Positions 41,613 to 50,537 of a DNA stretch of 64,000 nt are shown here, one piece after another. The position numbers were made by a program, and so were the translations under genes. How positions within the stretch are numbered: position 1 is the first letter of the stretch; each line of letters opens with the position of its first letter. The notes under the pieces are model-generated. The model saw only the letters and a program-made list of their open reading frames with translations, ran no database searches and was not told where the DNA came from. Source of the stretch: Acidobacteriota bacterium (GTDB lineage: Bacteria > Acidobacteriota > Vicinamibacteria > Vicinamibacterales > UBA2999); contig VFZN01000007.1 in NCBI GenBank assembly GCA_016871195.1, positions 1-64,000 on the forward strand, written 5' to 3'.

Positions 41613-43410
41613 TCTTCGGACGTTTGTGCACCAGCTGCGGCGGGACCGCGACATCGTCGAGATCACGGCGCCGGTCGATGCCGAACTGGAAGCGGCCGAA
41701 ATTCACCGGAGGGTGATCGCGGCCGGTGGTCCGGCATTGCTGTTCAGCAACGTACGGGGCAAGGCGTTTCCTCTGGCCACGAACCTGTTCGGCACGGCCC
41801 GCCGGGCTGAGCTCGCCTTTGGTGAGCGCCCCCTGCGTCTCATCCGCGAGATTGTGCATCTGGCTGAAACGATTCTGCCGCCGACGGCGGGGAAACTTTG
41901 GGAGGCGCGCGGACTCGCGACCGAACTGCTGAAGGTGGGCCTGTCGCGCCAGCGGTCCGGACCGGTCACCGAGGTGGTATCGTCCACCCTACGTCTCGAT
42001 CAGTTGCCGGCCCTGACATGCTGGCCTGAGGATGGCGGGCCGTTTGTCACGCTACCTCTCGTGTACACCACACCGCCGGATGGTCGCGGGGCCCCGAATC
42101 TGGCGATGTATCGCATGCACGTACACGACGCACACACGACCGGCATGCACTGGCAGATTGGCAAGGGCGGCGGCTTTCATCACCAGCTTGCCGAGGCACG
42201 TGGAGAAGCGCTTCCGGTCACGGTGTTTCTGGGCGGGCCACCTGCGCTGATCCTGGCAGCCATCGCCCCACTACCGGAGAACCTGCCCGAGCTGATGCTG
42301 GCGTCCCTCATCGCCGGTTCCCGACTGCCGCAGGTGCCCGGCCCCAACGGCCATCCGCATCCGCTGGTGGCCTCGGCCGAGTTTGCTCTGATGGGGGAAG
42401 TGCCCGCCCACGTGCGCCGTCCGGAAGGCCCTTTCGGTGACCACTACGGCTATTACTCGCTGCGGCACGACTATCCGGAGTTCCGCGTGCGGCAGATTGC
42501 CTATCGACATGATGCCATCTACCCAGCCACGGTCGTCGGCAAGCCGCGGCAGGAAGACTTCTACATCGGCGACCTGCTCCAGGAGTTGCTCTCGCCGCTG
42601 TTCCCGCTCGTGATGCCGGCCGTGCAGCAGCTATGGTCCTACGGCGAGACCGGCTATCACTCGCTCGCAGCGGCGGTGGTCAAGCAGCGCTACAAGCGCG
42701 AGGCGATGGCCAGTGCGTTCCGGATTCTTGGCGAGGGGCAACTGTCGCTGACCAAGTTCCTGCTGCTGACCGACCGGCACGTCGACCTCAAGGATTTCCG
42801 GGCAACGCTTGAGCACATCCTGTCGCGCACCGATCCGCGCACCGACTTGTACGTGTTTTCGAATGTGTCGATGGACACGCTCGACTACAGCGGGCCCACC
42901 ATCAACGAAGGGTCAAAAGGGGTGTGGCTCGGCGTCGGCGATCCGGTTCGGGACCTGCCCCGGCAGTTTCAGCCAGCGGTCGCCCCCCCGCGCGACGTGC
43001 GCGATGTGCGTGTCTACTGCGGGGGCTGTCTGGTGGTCGAGGCGTCGAGCTACGCAGCCGACCGCGAGGCACCGGGTCGCTTGGCGGCGCACCCCGCCTT
43101 CGCCGGCTGGCCGCTGGTCGTGGTGTCCGACGATGCCTCGAGAGCCGTGCGCAGTGACATGAATTTTCTCTGGACCACTTTTACGCGGTTCGAGCCGGGG
43201 GCTGACATTCACGCGGCAGACACGTCGGTTGTTCGACACCATGTGTGTTACACCCCGCCGGTCGTGATCGACGCGCGGATGAAGCCGTGGTACCCTGCCG
43301 AGCTGTCGTGTCGTGACGACATTGCCCGGCGTGTCACCGATCGGTGGCGCGAATATTTTCCGGACAATGCCGTCGAGATGGGCGATAGCGAACGAGGACA
43401 TCTGGCGTAA
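41602..43410 (+). CDS. UbiD-family decarboxylase
   Basis: A 602-residue prenyl-FMN-dependent (de)carboxylase. The start at 41602 (MFPDLRTFVHQL) lies within the end of the preceding gene, with GGAGGAGAGG about 9 bases upstream. Family segments include MHWQIGKGGGFHH, VFLGGPPALILAA, PEGPFGDHYGYYS and FSNVSMDTLDYSGP. UbiD acts on 4-hydroxybenzoate derivatives in quinone synthesis, but the family also covers many aromatic acids; the substrate here is open. No ubiX (flavin prenyltransferase) gene is in the window. Confidence 0.92.
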   Translation: MFPDLRTFVHQLRRDRDIVEITAPVDAELEAAEIHRRVIAAGGPALLFSNVRGKAFPLATNLFGTARRAELAFGERPLRLIREIVHLAETILPPTAGKLWEARGLATELLKVGLSRQRSGPVTEVVSSTLRLDQLPALTCWPEDGGPFVTLPLVYTTPPDGRGAPNLAMYRMHVHDAHTTGMHWQIGKGGGFHHQLAEARGEALPVTVFLGGPPALILAAIAPLPENLPELMLASLIAGSRLPQVPGPNGHPHPLVASAEFALMGEVPAHVRRPEGPFGDHYGYYSLRHDYPEFRVRQIAYRHDAIYPATVVGKPRQEDFYIGDLLQELLSPLFPLVMPAVQQLWSYGETGYHSLAAAVVKQRYKREAMASAFRILGEGQLSLTKFLLLTDRHVDLKDFRATLEHILSRTDPRTDLYVFSNVSMDTLDYSGPTINEGSKGVWLGVGDPVRDLPRQFQPAVAPPRDVRDVRVYCGGCLVVEASSYAADREAPGRLAAHPAFAGWPLVVVSDDASRAVRSDMNFLWTTFTRFEPGADIHAADTSVVRHHVCYTPPVVIDARMKPWYPAELSCRDDIARRVTDRWREYFPDNAVEMGDSERGHLA

Positions 43411-43433
43411 CGGCATCGGACGGATACTTCGAC

Positions 43434-43818
43434 GTGACCGACCCAGCGAATCACGATGTTCTGGTCCGGGTGCGAAGCCGCTACCTCAAAAGAGCGCAGC
43501 GCCCCCGCTGACGATCGAGATGTTTTTGTTTACCATGTGACCATCACCAATAATGGGGGCGATACCCTGCATCTCATACGCTGCCACTGGGTCGTGACCG
43601 ATTCCAATGGAACCTCCTACGAAGTGCATGGCGCTGGAGTCGCGGGGGAACAGCCAGTTCTGAAGCCACGCATGGCATTCGATTACACAAGTTTCTGTAC
43701 GCTGAAAACGCCGGTAGGGTCCATGCACGGCACCTACACGATGGTGACCCACACAAAGGTGACGCTTCGGGTGCGAATTCCGCCTCTGACCCTGACCGTG
43801 CCTAACGTGGTGACCTGA
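43434..43818 (+). pseudogene. apaG: apaG (DUF525 protein), frameshifted in a C5 run
   Basis: The N-terminal part reads VTDPANHDVLVRVRSRYLKRAQRP in one frame (GTG at 43434) and the rest reads ADDRDVFVYHVTITNN, HWVVTDSNG, GAGVAGEQPVLKP and TPVGSMHGTY in another. The latter is classic ApaG. The two join if one C is removed from CCCCC at 43502-43506; as written, the first frame ends at a TGA a few codons later. So the gene carries a +1 insertion, or the assembly has a homopolymer error. ApaG is a small fibronectin-type protein linked to Co2+/Mg2+ effects. The coding order and intact flanks suggest the damage is recent. Confidence 0.82.
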
Positions 43819-43820
43819 CG

Positions 43821-45704
43821 ATGACGGTGATGCAGACAGGAGCGCCACGAACTGGCGCCGTTGCGGAGACGCGACAGTCGTCGGCGCCGGCCCGGACTGG
43901 CGAGGGTGATCCGAAGAAGCCCATCAATCGCACAGCGGCCTGGCGCGAAGCGCGGGCCCTGCTCTATGCCCATCGGCGGCGGCTGCTGCTCGGGCTGGGG
44001 CTGATGCTGATCTCGCGATTATCGGGCGTGGTGCTGCCGGCGCTGTCGAAGTACGTCATAGACGATGTGTTCGGCAAGGGCCGCACCGACCTGCTGCCGC
44101 CGATTGCGCTGACGGCCGGTGCTGCGACCGTGGTGCAGGCGGTGACAAGCTTTGCGCTGTCGCAGCTGCTGGGCGTCGCGGCGCAGAAGGCCATCACCGA
44201 CATGCGCATCCGCGTCCACGCCAAAATCATGCGCCTGCCGGTGCGGTACTTTGACTCGACCAAGACCGGCGTGCTGTTGTCTCGCATCATGACTGATGCG
44301 GAAGGCATCAGGAACCTGGTCGGCACCGGCCTGGTGTCGCTGGTCGGCGGGCTGGTCACGGCAGTCATCGCGCTGGGCGTGCTGCTGTATCTCAACTGGC
44401 GCCTCACGCTGATCACGGCGATGGTGCTGGCGGTATTCGGTGGCGGCATGGCCTACGCATTCAAACTGTTGCGACCGCTGTTCCGCGAGCGCGGCAAGAT
44501 TCAGGCGGAGGTGAGCGGGCGCCTGACCGAGGCGCTCGGCGGCATCCGTATCGTGAAGAGCTACACCGCCGAGAAGCGCGAGGAAGCGGTGTTTACCCAG
44601 GGGGCGAATCGGCTGTTCAGGAACATTGCGCAATCGATGACCGGCGTGTCGGCGACCACGGCCGGCAGTACGGTGATTGTCGGCGTGATTGGCGTCATCA
44701 TGATCTGGATCGGCGGCAGCGACATTCTCGCAGGCCGGATGACGCTCGGCGACTTCATCAGCTACATCTTCTTTATCGGGCTGCTGGCCGCGCCACTGAT
44801 TTCCATCGCGAGCATTGGCACGCAGATCACCGAGGCGTTCGCCGGGCTCGATCGCATCCGCGAGATTCTCGATCAGGAAACGGAGGATGAGGCTGACGCG
44901 ACCAAGGCGCCGCTGACGGACGTCCAGGGCGACATCCGGTTCGATGGCGTGTGGTTCGAGTATGTCGATGGGCAACCGGTGTTGAAGGACGTGAGCTTTC
45001 ACGCCGCGCCGGGCACGACGACGGCCCTGGTGGGGTCGTCCGGGTCGGGGAAGAGTACGCTCATCAGTCTGGTGATGGCCTTTAACCAGCCGCTACATGG
45101 ACGTGTGCTGGTGGACGGGCGCGACCTGGCGTCGATTCCGCTGCACGATTACCGCTCGAGGCTGGCCTCGGTGCTGCAGGAGAGCTTCCTGTTTGACGGC
45201 ACGGTGGCCGACAACATCGAGTATGCGAAACCCGAGGCGACGTTGGAACAGATTCGTGAGGCGGCGCGCATCGCCCACTGTGAGGAATTCATCCTGCGCT
45301 TTCCAGAGGGCTACGACACGATCGTCGGCGAGCGAGGTGTGAGGCTGTCGGGCGGGCAGCGCCAGCGCGTGTCGATTGCGCGTGCCATTCTGGCGCAGCC
45401 GCGCGTGCTCATCCTTGACGAGGCCACGTCGAGCCTCGACAGCGAGAGCGAGGAGATGATTCAGGACGGGCTGAAGACGCTGCGGGCCGGGCGCACGACG
45501 TTTGTGATTGCGCATCGGCTGTCGACGATTCGCAGCGCCGACCAGATTCTTGTGCTCGAGGGCGGCGAGATCGTCGAGCGGGGGTCGCATGCCGCCCTGC
45601 TCGACGCCAACGGCCGCTATCGGCAGCTGTACGACAAGCAGTACCGGCTCGAAACGAACCGGTTCATCAACCCGGGGGAAGACTGGACGCCTGCTGACGT
45701 CTGA
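43821..45704 (+). CDS. MsbA-like ABC exporter (fused permease and ATPase)
   Basis: A 627-residue half-transporter, working as a homodimer in the inner membrane. Six helices span about residues 50-340, then comes the ATPase with ALVGSSGSGKSTLISL (Walker A), QESFLFDGTVADNI (Q-loop), LSGGQRQRVSIARAIL (signature), VLILDEATSSLDSE (Walker B) and IAHRLSTI (H-loop). A 40-residue polar N-terminal extension precedes the first helix. The closest functional models are lipid A or multidrug exporters; the lipid A flippase role is possible but unproven, since no lipid A gene is adjacent. Confidence 0.92.
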   Translation: MTVMQTGAPRTGAVAETRQSSAPARTGEGDPKKPINRTAAWREARALLYAHRRRLLLGLGLMLISRLSGVVLPALSKYVIDDVFGKGRTDLLPPIALTAGAATVVQAVTSFALSQLLGVAAQKAITDMRIRVHAKIMRLPVRYFDSTKTGVLLSRIMTDAEGIRNLVGTGLVSLVGGLVTAVIALGVLLYLNWRLTLITAMVLAVFGGGMAYAFKLLRPLFRERGKIQAEVSGRLTEALGGIRIVKSYTAEKREEAVFTQGANRLFRNIAQSMTGVSATTAGSTVIVGVIGVIMIWIGGSDILAGRMTLGDFISYIFFIGLLAAPLISIASIGTQITEAFAGLDRIREILDQETEDEADATKAPLTDVQGDIRFDGVWFEYVDGQPVLKDVSFHAAPGTTTALVGSSGSGKSTLISLVMAFNQPLHGRVLVDGRDLASIPLHDYRSRLASVLQESFLFDGTVADNIEYAKPEATLEQIREAARIAHCEEFILRFPEGYDTIVGERGVRLSGGQRQRVSIARAILAQPRVLILDEATSSLDSESEEMIQDGLKTLRAGRTTFVIAHRLSTIRSADQILVLEGGEIVERGSHAALLDANGRYRQLYDKQYRLETNRFINPGEDWTPADV

Positions 45705-45758
45705 GGCGCGCGGGATCCATCCCCGAGGCCTTGTCGGCATGCTGCGAGGGAGCATCGA

Positions 45759-46784
45759 ATGAACCAACAGTGGTACATGGCAGTGGGCGGCCACCAAGTC
45801 GGCCCGGTGGCTGAGGATGAGATCATCAGCCAGTTACGCAACGGCACTATCGACGGCGATACGCTCGTCTACACCGCCGGCATGGTGACGTGGCAGAAGA
45901 TCAGGGAGGTGGCCACCTTCGCGCCCTTTCTGACCCAGGCGGCGATGGCCGGGGGCCCTCCGCCGCCGCCCCCGCCTGGCATTCCCGGCCGAGTGGCGCA
46001 TGAGATCGACTTTGTCATCCACGGGAATGAGATGCAGTTTGTCGAGGTGGAACTCGATCCGGGCGAGGCAGCCGTAGCCGAGGCCGGCGTGTTCATGTAC
46101 ATGACCCCGGGCATCCAGATGGAGACGATCTTCGGCGACGGACGCGCACAGGCGTCCCGGGGGATGTTCGATGCGCTGGTTGGGGCCGGCAAGCGCCTGC
46201 TGACGGGCGAAAGCCTGTTCATGACCGTCTATCAGAATCAGGGGCAGGGCAAACAGCGGGTGGCGTTTGCCGCCCCGTATCCAGGCAAGATCCTGCCGAT
46301 GGACCTGAAGGCACTTGGCGGCCAGCTGATTTGCCAGAAGGACTCATTCCTCTGCGCGGCGCGTGGCGTGAGCGTGGGCATCGCCTTCCAGCGAAAACTG
46401 GGAGCCGGACTGTTCGGCGGCGAGGGTTTCATCATGCAGAAGCTCGAGGGCGACGGTCTCGCCTTCGTGCATGCAGGCGGCACCATCCATGCCGTCGACC
46501 TGCGTCCCGGCGAGACACTGCGCGTTGACACCGGGTGTCTGGTGGCCCTGCAGGCGGCCGTGCAGTACGACATTCAGTACGTGGGCAACATCAAGACCGC
46601 GCTGTTCGGGGGCGAAGGCATCTTCTACGCAGCGCTGACAGGTCCCGGCCGCGTCTGGCTGCAGTCGCTGCCATTCAGCCGTCTGGCCGACCGCATTTAT
46701 GCCGCCGCACCGCAGACCGGTGGACGTCGCACGGAAGAGGGCTCGATTCTCGGCGGGCTGGGCGATCTGCTCGACGGCCGGTAG
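45759..46784 (+). CDS. GYF_2 domain fused to an AIM24 (TIGR00266-type) domain
   Basis: A 341-residue protein. Residues 1-55 are a GYF_2 domain (QQWYMAVGGHQVGPVAEDEI, ending VTWQKIREV). Residues about 65-78 are a linker with seven prolines in a row (GGPPPPPPPGIPG). The rest is an AIM24/TIGR00266 double beta-sandwich (GDGRAQASRGMFD, GAGKRLLTGESLFMTVYQN, LFGGEGFIMQKLEGDG). GYF domains bind proline-rich peptides, so the protein could bind its own linker. No signal peptide or membrane segment is present. Confidence 0.9.
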   Translation: MNQQWYMAVGGHQVGPVAEDEIISQLRNGTIDGDTLVYTAGMVTWQKIREVATFAPFLTQAAMAGGPPPPPPPGIPGRVAHEIDFVIHGNEMQFVEVELDPGEAAVAEAGVFMYMTPGIQMETIFGDGRAQASRGMFDALVGAGKRLLTGESLFMTVYQNQGQGKQRVAFAAPYPGKILPMDLKALGGQLICQKDSFLCAARGVSVGIAFQRKLGAGLFGGEGFIMQKLEGDGLAFVHAGGTIHAVDLRPGETLRVDTGCLVALQAAVQYDIQYVGNIKTALFGGEGIFYAALTGPGRVWLQSLPFSRLADRIYAAAPQTGGRRTEEGSILGGLGDLLDGR

Positions 46785-46800
46785 GGCTACAACACGGGTG

Positions 46801-46829
46801 TGCCCCCGGCCAGTCTCGCGCCGGGGGCA
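46801..46829. terminator. Strong hairpin between the AIM24 and MBL-fold genes
   Basis: TGCCCCCGGC (46801-46810) pairs perfectly with GCCGGGGGCA (46820-46829) around 9 bases. It has no T-run. It begins 16 bases after the AIM24 stop and ends 3 bases before the next gene's -10 box, so it may end the upstream transcript while leaving the downstream promoter free. Confidence 0.5.
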
Positions 46830-46832
46830 TGC

Positions 46833-46838
46833 TACGAT
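46833..46838 (+). promoter_or_regulatory. Candidate -10 box of the MBL-fold gene, leaderless
   Basis: TACGAT, exactly 6 bases before the ATG at 46845. The -35 region is occupied by the hairpin. Confidence 0.45.
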
Positions 46839-46844
46839 GCCCCG

Positions 46845-47780
46845 ATGCGTCGATTGATCATCCTGATGCTGGCCGCCAGTCTCGGAGTGGCGGGGACTGC
46901 CGGGGGGCAGGTTCGCACGGCCTACCCGGACAGACGGGGCGTGGCGCTGTCACAGTTTCCCCGCACCATCAAGCTGGCGGACCACGTCTACGGCTACGAA
47001 GAGATCCGGCAGCCGGGCTTTACCACCGTCAGCCTGTTCGTCGTCGGGGCCGACGGCGTGTTGCTGGCCGACGGGCAGGGCAGCGTCGCCGCGACACAGG
47101 CGCTGGTTGATGCGATCGGGGCGGTGACGCCCAAGCCGATTCGCTGGTATGTCGTCGGGTCGGATCACGGCGACCACACCGCAGGCAACTCGGTGCTGCC
47201 GACGGATGTGCGTTACATCATCCATCCCCAGTCCCTGGCGCAGATGCAGCGTGATGCGGCTCGGCCTGCGCGTGGGGCCGGCGCACCGCAGGTGGTGGTT
47301 CCCCCCGCGGCCATGACGGGTGACACGGAAACCATCAACGTTGGTGGCATCGAGGTGCGGGTGCTGTTTCTCGGGCGGGCCCATACGGGGGGCGACCTCA
47401 TGGTGCAGTTGCCGGCACAGCGACTGCTCTTCATGAGCGAGGCCTATCTCAACCGCGTGTTTCCTGCGATGCGATCGGCATATCCGTCAGAGTGGGTGCG
47501 CGTCATCGACCGTGCGCTGGCACTTGACGTCGACCGGTTCGTGCCGGGTCACGGATTCATTGAGGAGCCGCATGTCTCGCGCGAGGAACTGGTCGAGTTC
47601 CGCAAGGCCCTACAGTTCGTGATTGCCGAAGTGCGGGCACTCAAGGCGCGTGGCCTGACGGTCGACGATGCCGAGCGGCAGGCGAACTGGGGCCCGTACA
47701 CAGAGTGGTTCCTTCGCGAACAGCAGGCGCCGATTGCCGTGCGGAAGGTGTATGACGAACTGGAAGGGAGACTGAAATGA
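46845..47780 (+). CDS. Exported MBL-fold metallo-hydrolase-like protein with altered metal site
   Basis: A 311-residue protein with a signal peptide (MRRLIILMLAASLGVAG, cleavage near GGQ). The fold is metallo-beta-lactamase, but the HxHxDH motif reads SDHGDH (Ser106 in place of the first His; His108, Asp110 and His111 kept). The later ligands appear as AHTGGD (His kept), SEAY where a GD pair is usual, and PGHGF (His kept). It may bind one metal or act differently from standard hydrolases. Upstream in-frame extension is rejected because the promoter and signal peptide fit 46845. It overlaps the next gene by 4 bases. Confidence 0.87.
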   Translation: MRRLIILMLAASLGVAGTAGGQVRTAYPDRRGVALSQFPRTIKLADHVYGYEEIRQPGFTTVSLFVVGADGVLLADGQGSVAATQALVDAIGAVTPKPIRWYVVGSDHGDHTAGNSVLPTDVRYIIHPQSLAQMQRDAARPARGAGAPQVVVPPAAMTGDTETINVGGIEVRVLFLGRAHTGGDLMVQLPAQRLLFMSEAYLNRVFPAMRSAYPSEWVRVIDRALALDVDRFVPGHGFIEEPHVSREELVEFRKALQFVIAEVRALKARGLTVDDAERQANWGPYTEWFLREQQAPIAVRKVYDELEGRLK

Positions 47781-48211
47781 GCCAGGCCACTGCGCAGTCA
47801 TTCGAGAAGCACGCGCACCACCCGGTGCCGACCTACATCGCCTTGCTGCTGTGGCTGGGCGCGCTGATGGCGTGGCTCGGGTCGCGCTTCATGGGGTGGG
47901 ATGCTGCCGATGTGTCGATGGGCCTGTTGTTCGGTGCCGTCTTCATGGCCTTGTCGATGGGCCGCATCTACACGGTGCGCCTGCAGGACCGCATCATCAT
48001 GCTGGAAATGAAGGTGCGCTGTGCCGAGGTGTTGCCGGCCGGCGAGGATGCGCGCCTTGCCCAGTTGACGCCCAAGCAGATGGTGGCCCTGCGCTTTGCG
48101 TCGGATGCCGAACTTGGCGACCTGCTCGACCGTGCGGTGCGTGAACGCCTGTCGCCTGTAGACATCAAGCGTGCGGTTACGCAGTGGCGGGCCGACCACC
48201 ACCGAACGTAA
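47777..48211 (+). CDS. DUF6526-like membrane protein
   Basis: A 144-residue protein with two membrane helices (about residues 19-36 and 46-62: PTYIALLLWLGALMAWLG, MGLLFGAVFMALSMG), followed by a soluble tail containing RLQDRIIMLEMKVRCAE and AQLTPKQMVALRFASDAEL. This matches proteins annotated DUF6526, of unknown function. It is translationally coupled to the MBL-fold gene (ATGA overlap). Confidence 0.75.
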   Translation: MSQATAQSFEKHAHHPVPTYIALLLWLGALMAWLGSRFMGWDAADVSMGLLFGAVFMALSMGRIYTVRLQDRIIMLEMKVRCAEVLPAGEDARLAQLTPKQMVALRFASDAELGDLLDRAVRERLSPVDIKRAVTQWRADHHRT

Positions 48212-48239
48212 CCGGGCCTGATCGCTGGATGGCCGCACT

Positions 48240-48473
48240 GTGACGCCAGACGAAAAACAGGAAGTGCTCAAGCTGCTCGAAGCGCACGAGCGCACGCTCG
48301 CTGTCTGCCGGGCGTGTGCCGAAACGACCCGCGACCTGGCGTGGGAAGTGAAGCGAGGCAGTGCCCCTCAGGCCGAGGCGCTGGCGGCGACGGCTGACGA
48401 GGCGTCGCGTGTGCTCAACGACCTGGGCCAGGTCGAACTGATGCTCGCCGAGATGAAGGCGGCCCTCTGGTGA
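48240..48473 (+). CDS. Small hypothetical helical protein
   Basis: A 77-residue protein starting at a GTG 28 bases after the DUF6526 gene. It is rich in Ala, Glu and Leu (EKQEVLKLLEAHERTL, EALAATADEASRVLNDL) and should form helices or a coiled coil. Two Cys occur as CRAC. I recognise no family. It sits in line between two co-directional genes with normal codon use, which is the main support that it is real. Confidence 0.55.
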   Translation: MTPDEKQEVLKLLEAHERTLAVCRACAETTRDLAWEVKRGSAPQAEALAATADEASRVLNDLGQVELMLAEMKAALW

Positions 48474-48483
48474 ACGCACCCGC

Positions 48484-49533
48484 ATGACGCAGGGGTTGAT
48501 GACGTGCGAGATCTCTGATGCCGTGGTGCTGATTACAGGGGCTGGCGGTGAAGTAGGCCACGGCCTCATCGGCCGGCTGTCCGCAGCGGGCCGGCGTGTG
48601 GTGACGCTCGACCTGCAGCCCCTCGCACCCGCGCTGGCCGAGGGCGTAGCTGCCGAATATACCGGTACGATCCTCGACGGTGACCTGCTCGCCAGGGTGT
48701 TCCACGCACACCGCGTCGACGCCGTGTTTCATCTGGCGGCGTTGCTCTCAACCAGTGCGGAGCGCGATCCGCAGCATGCGCATCGTGTGAACGTCGAGGG
48801 CACTCTGGCGCTGCTCGAACAGGCGCGCCAGTCGGGCGAGCGCCACGGCCACACCGTCCGGTTCCTGTTTCCATCGACGATTGCGGTGTACGGCCTGCCG
48901 TCGCGTGCCGTCAAGCAGCGATCCGGTCGCGTGAGCGAGGATACCTTCACACAGCCCACCACGATGTACGGCTGCAACAAGCTGTACTGCGAGCACCTGG
49001 GGCGCTACTACGCACGGCACTATCGCCAGGGCGCTGCGGCCGGGTTGGTGCCGGCGCTGGACTTCCGTGGCCTGCGTTTTCCCGGGCTGCTGTCAGCCGA
49101 CACGGTGCCGAGCGGAGGCACATCTGACTATGCCCCGGAAATGATTCACGCGGCGGCGCAGGGGCAGCCCTATGCCTGTTTCGTCGGGCCGGACACCTGG
49201 CTGCCGTTCATGGCCATGCCTGATGCGGTCGACGCACTGCTGCAACTGGAGCAAGCGCCCCAGGCGTCGCTCACCCGCACGGTCTACAACGTCTCAGCGT
49301 TCAGTGCGTCAGCCGACGCCTGTGCCCGAGAGACGATCGAGGTATTTCCCCTGGCCCACATCACCTGGTCGCCCGACGTCAGACGCCAGGGCATCGTCGA
49401 CACATGGCCCGCCGATGTGGATGATTCGAGCGCGCGCCGCGACTGGGGATTCTCGCCGGCGTATGACTTCAGGTGCACGTTTCGGGACTATCTGCAGCCG
49501 GCCGTCACTGCGCGATACGCGCGCCGCTCCTAG
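48484..49533 (+). CDS. NAD-dependent L-threonine 3-dehydrogenase, epimerase-type
   Basis: A 349-residue short-chain dehydrogenase of the UDP-galactose epimerase-like group. The NAD motif is LITGAGGEVGHG, and the catalytic Tyr162 and Lys166 are in YGCNK, with an upstream Ser in FPSTIAVYG. The segments GGTSDYAPEMIHAAAQGQPY, RPDT-like GPDTWLPFMAMPD and WPADVDDSSARRDWGF are typical of epimerase-type threonine dehydrogenases, which oxidise threonine to 2-amino-3-ketobutyrate. No 2-amino-3-ketobutyrate CoA ligase gene is adjacent. The start could also be the Met at 48499. Confidence 0.82.
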   Translation: MTQGLMTCEISDAVVLITGAGGEVGHGLIGRLSAAGRRVVTLDLQPLAPALAEGVAAEYTGTILDGDLLARVFHAHRVDAVFHLAALLSTSAERDPQHAHRVNVEGTLALLEQARQSGERHGHTVRFLFPSTIAVYGLPSRAVKQRSGRVSEDTFTQPTTMYGCNKLYCEHLGRYYARHYRQGAAAGLVPALDFRGLRFPGLLSADTVPSGGTSDYAPEMIHAAAQGQPYACFVGPDTWLPFMAMPDAVDALLQLEQAPQASLTRTVYNVSAFSASADACARETIEVFPLAHITWSPDVRRQGIVDTWPADVDDSSARRDWGFSPAYDFRCTFRDYLQPAVTARYARRS

Positions 49534-49553
49534 GGGGGCCAGGCCTCACCGTC

Positions 49554-50537
49554 ATGCGCTGCATCGAGATTGTGTCGCCGGGCGGGCCAGAGCAGCTGCG
49601 GCTGGTCGAGCGCCCGTCCCCTGTGCCGGCCGCGGGTGAGGTGTGTATTGCTGTCAAGGCCGCCGGGGTCAATCGCCCCGACGTGCTGCAGCGCTACGGC
49701 AAGTATCCACCGCCCCCAGGGGCCAGTGATCTTCCGGGACTCGAGGTGGCGGGTATTGTCTCTGCCGTCGGTGCCGGCGTCCGGCGCTGGCGCGAGGGCG
49801 ACCGGGTCTGTGCGCTGGTGGCCGGTGGGGGCTATGCGGAACGGTGCGTCGCCCCCGAGGGACAGTGCCTGCCGTTGCCGGGCGGCTGTGCCTGGCATGA
49901 GGCCGCCGCGTTGCCGGAGGCGATCTTCACGGTGTGGACGAACGTGTTGGAGCGCGGCGCGCTCGCGGCCAGCGAGTGGCTGCTTGTGCACGGCGGCACC
50001 AGCGGTATCGGCACCACGGCGATTCAGCTGGCCTCGGCACTCGGTGCCCGTGTGGTGGCGACGGCGGGCAGCGACGAGAAGTGCGCGGCGTGTGTCGGAC
50101 TCGGAGCGGTCGCGGCCTGGAACTACCGTACGGTCGACTGGGTAGCGGCAGCCCGTCACCTGACGGAGGGCCGGGGTGTCAACGTCGTACTCGACATGGT
50201 GGGCGGTGACTACACGCCGCGGAACCTCGCAGCGCTGGCCGACGCCGGGCGACTCGTGCAGATTGCCTTTCTCGGGTCGCCCCGTACCGAAGTCGACCTG
50301 TCGGTCGTGATGCGCAGGCGGCTGTGGATCACGGGGTCGACGCTGCGCCCACGGACGGTGGACGAGAAGTCGGCGCTGGCGCGGCAGGTCGAGGAACAGG
50401 TGTGGCCCCATATTGCGGCTGGACGCGTGCGGCCGGTGATGGCTGCTCGGTTTCCCCTCGCGGACGCGGCCGACGCGCATCGCCTCATGGAATCCAGCCG
50501 CCACATCGGAAAAATCGTGCTCGATGTCGGTGCCTGA
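49554..50537 (+). CDS. NAD(P)H quinone oxidoreductase (zinc-free MDR family)
   Basis: A 327-residue medium-chain reductase of the PIG3/QOR type. It opens MRCIEIVSPGGPEQLRLVE and has the typical AAGVNRPDVLQRYGKYPPP, the NADP-binding VHGGTSGIGTTAIQLA, and ITGSTLRPRT near the C-terminus. No zinc-ligand cysteine cluster is present, in line with quinone reductases. The start at 49554 fits the family; a longer frame upstream overlaps the previous gene. It overlaps the MFS gene by 14 bases. Confidence 0.93.
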   Translation: MRCIEIVSPGGPEQLRLVERPSPVPAAGEVCIAVKAAGVNRPDVLQRYGKYPPPPGASDLPGLEVAGIVSAVGAGVRRWREGDRVCALVAGGGYAERCVAPEGQCLPLPGGCAWHEAAALPEAIFTVWTNVLERGALAASEWLLVHGGTSGIGTTAIQLASALGARVVATAGSDEKCAACVGLGAVAAWNYRTVDWVAAARHLTEGRGVNVVLDMVGGDYTPRNLAALADAGRLVQIAFLGSPRTEVDLSVVMRRRLWITGSTLRPRTVDEKSALARQVEEQVWPHIAAGRVRPVMAARFPLADAADAHRLMESSRHIGKIVLDVGA

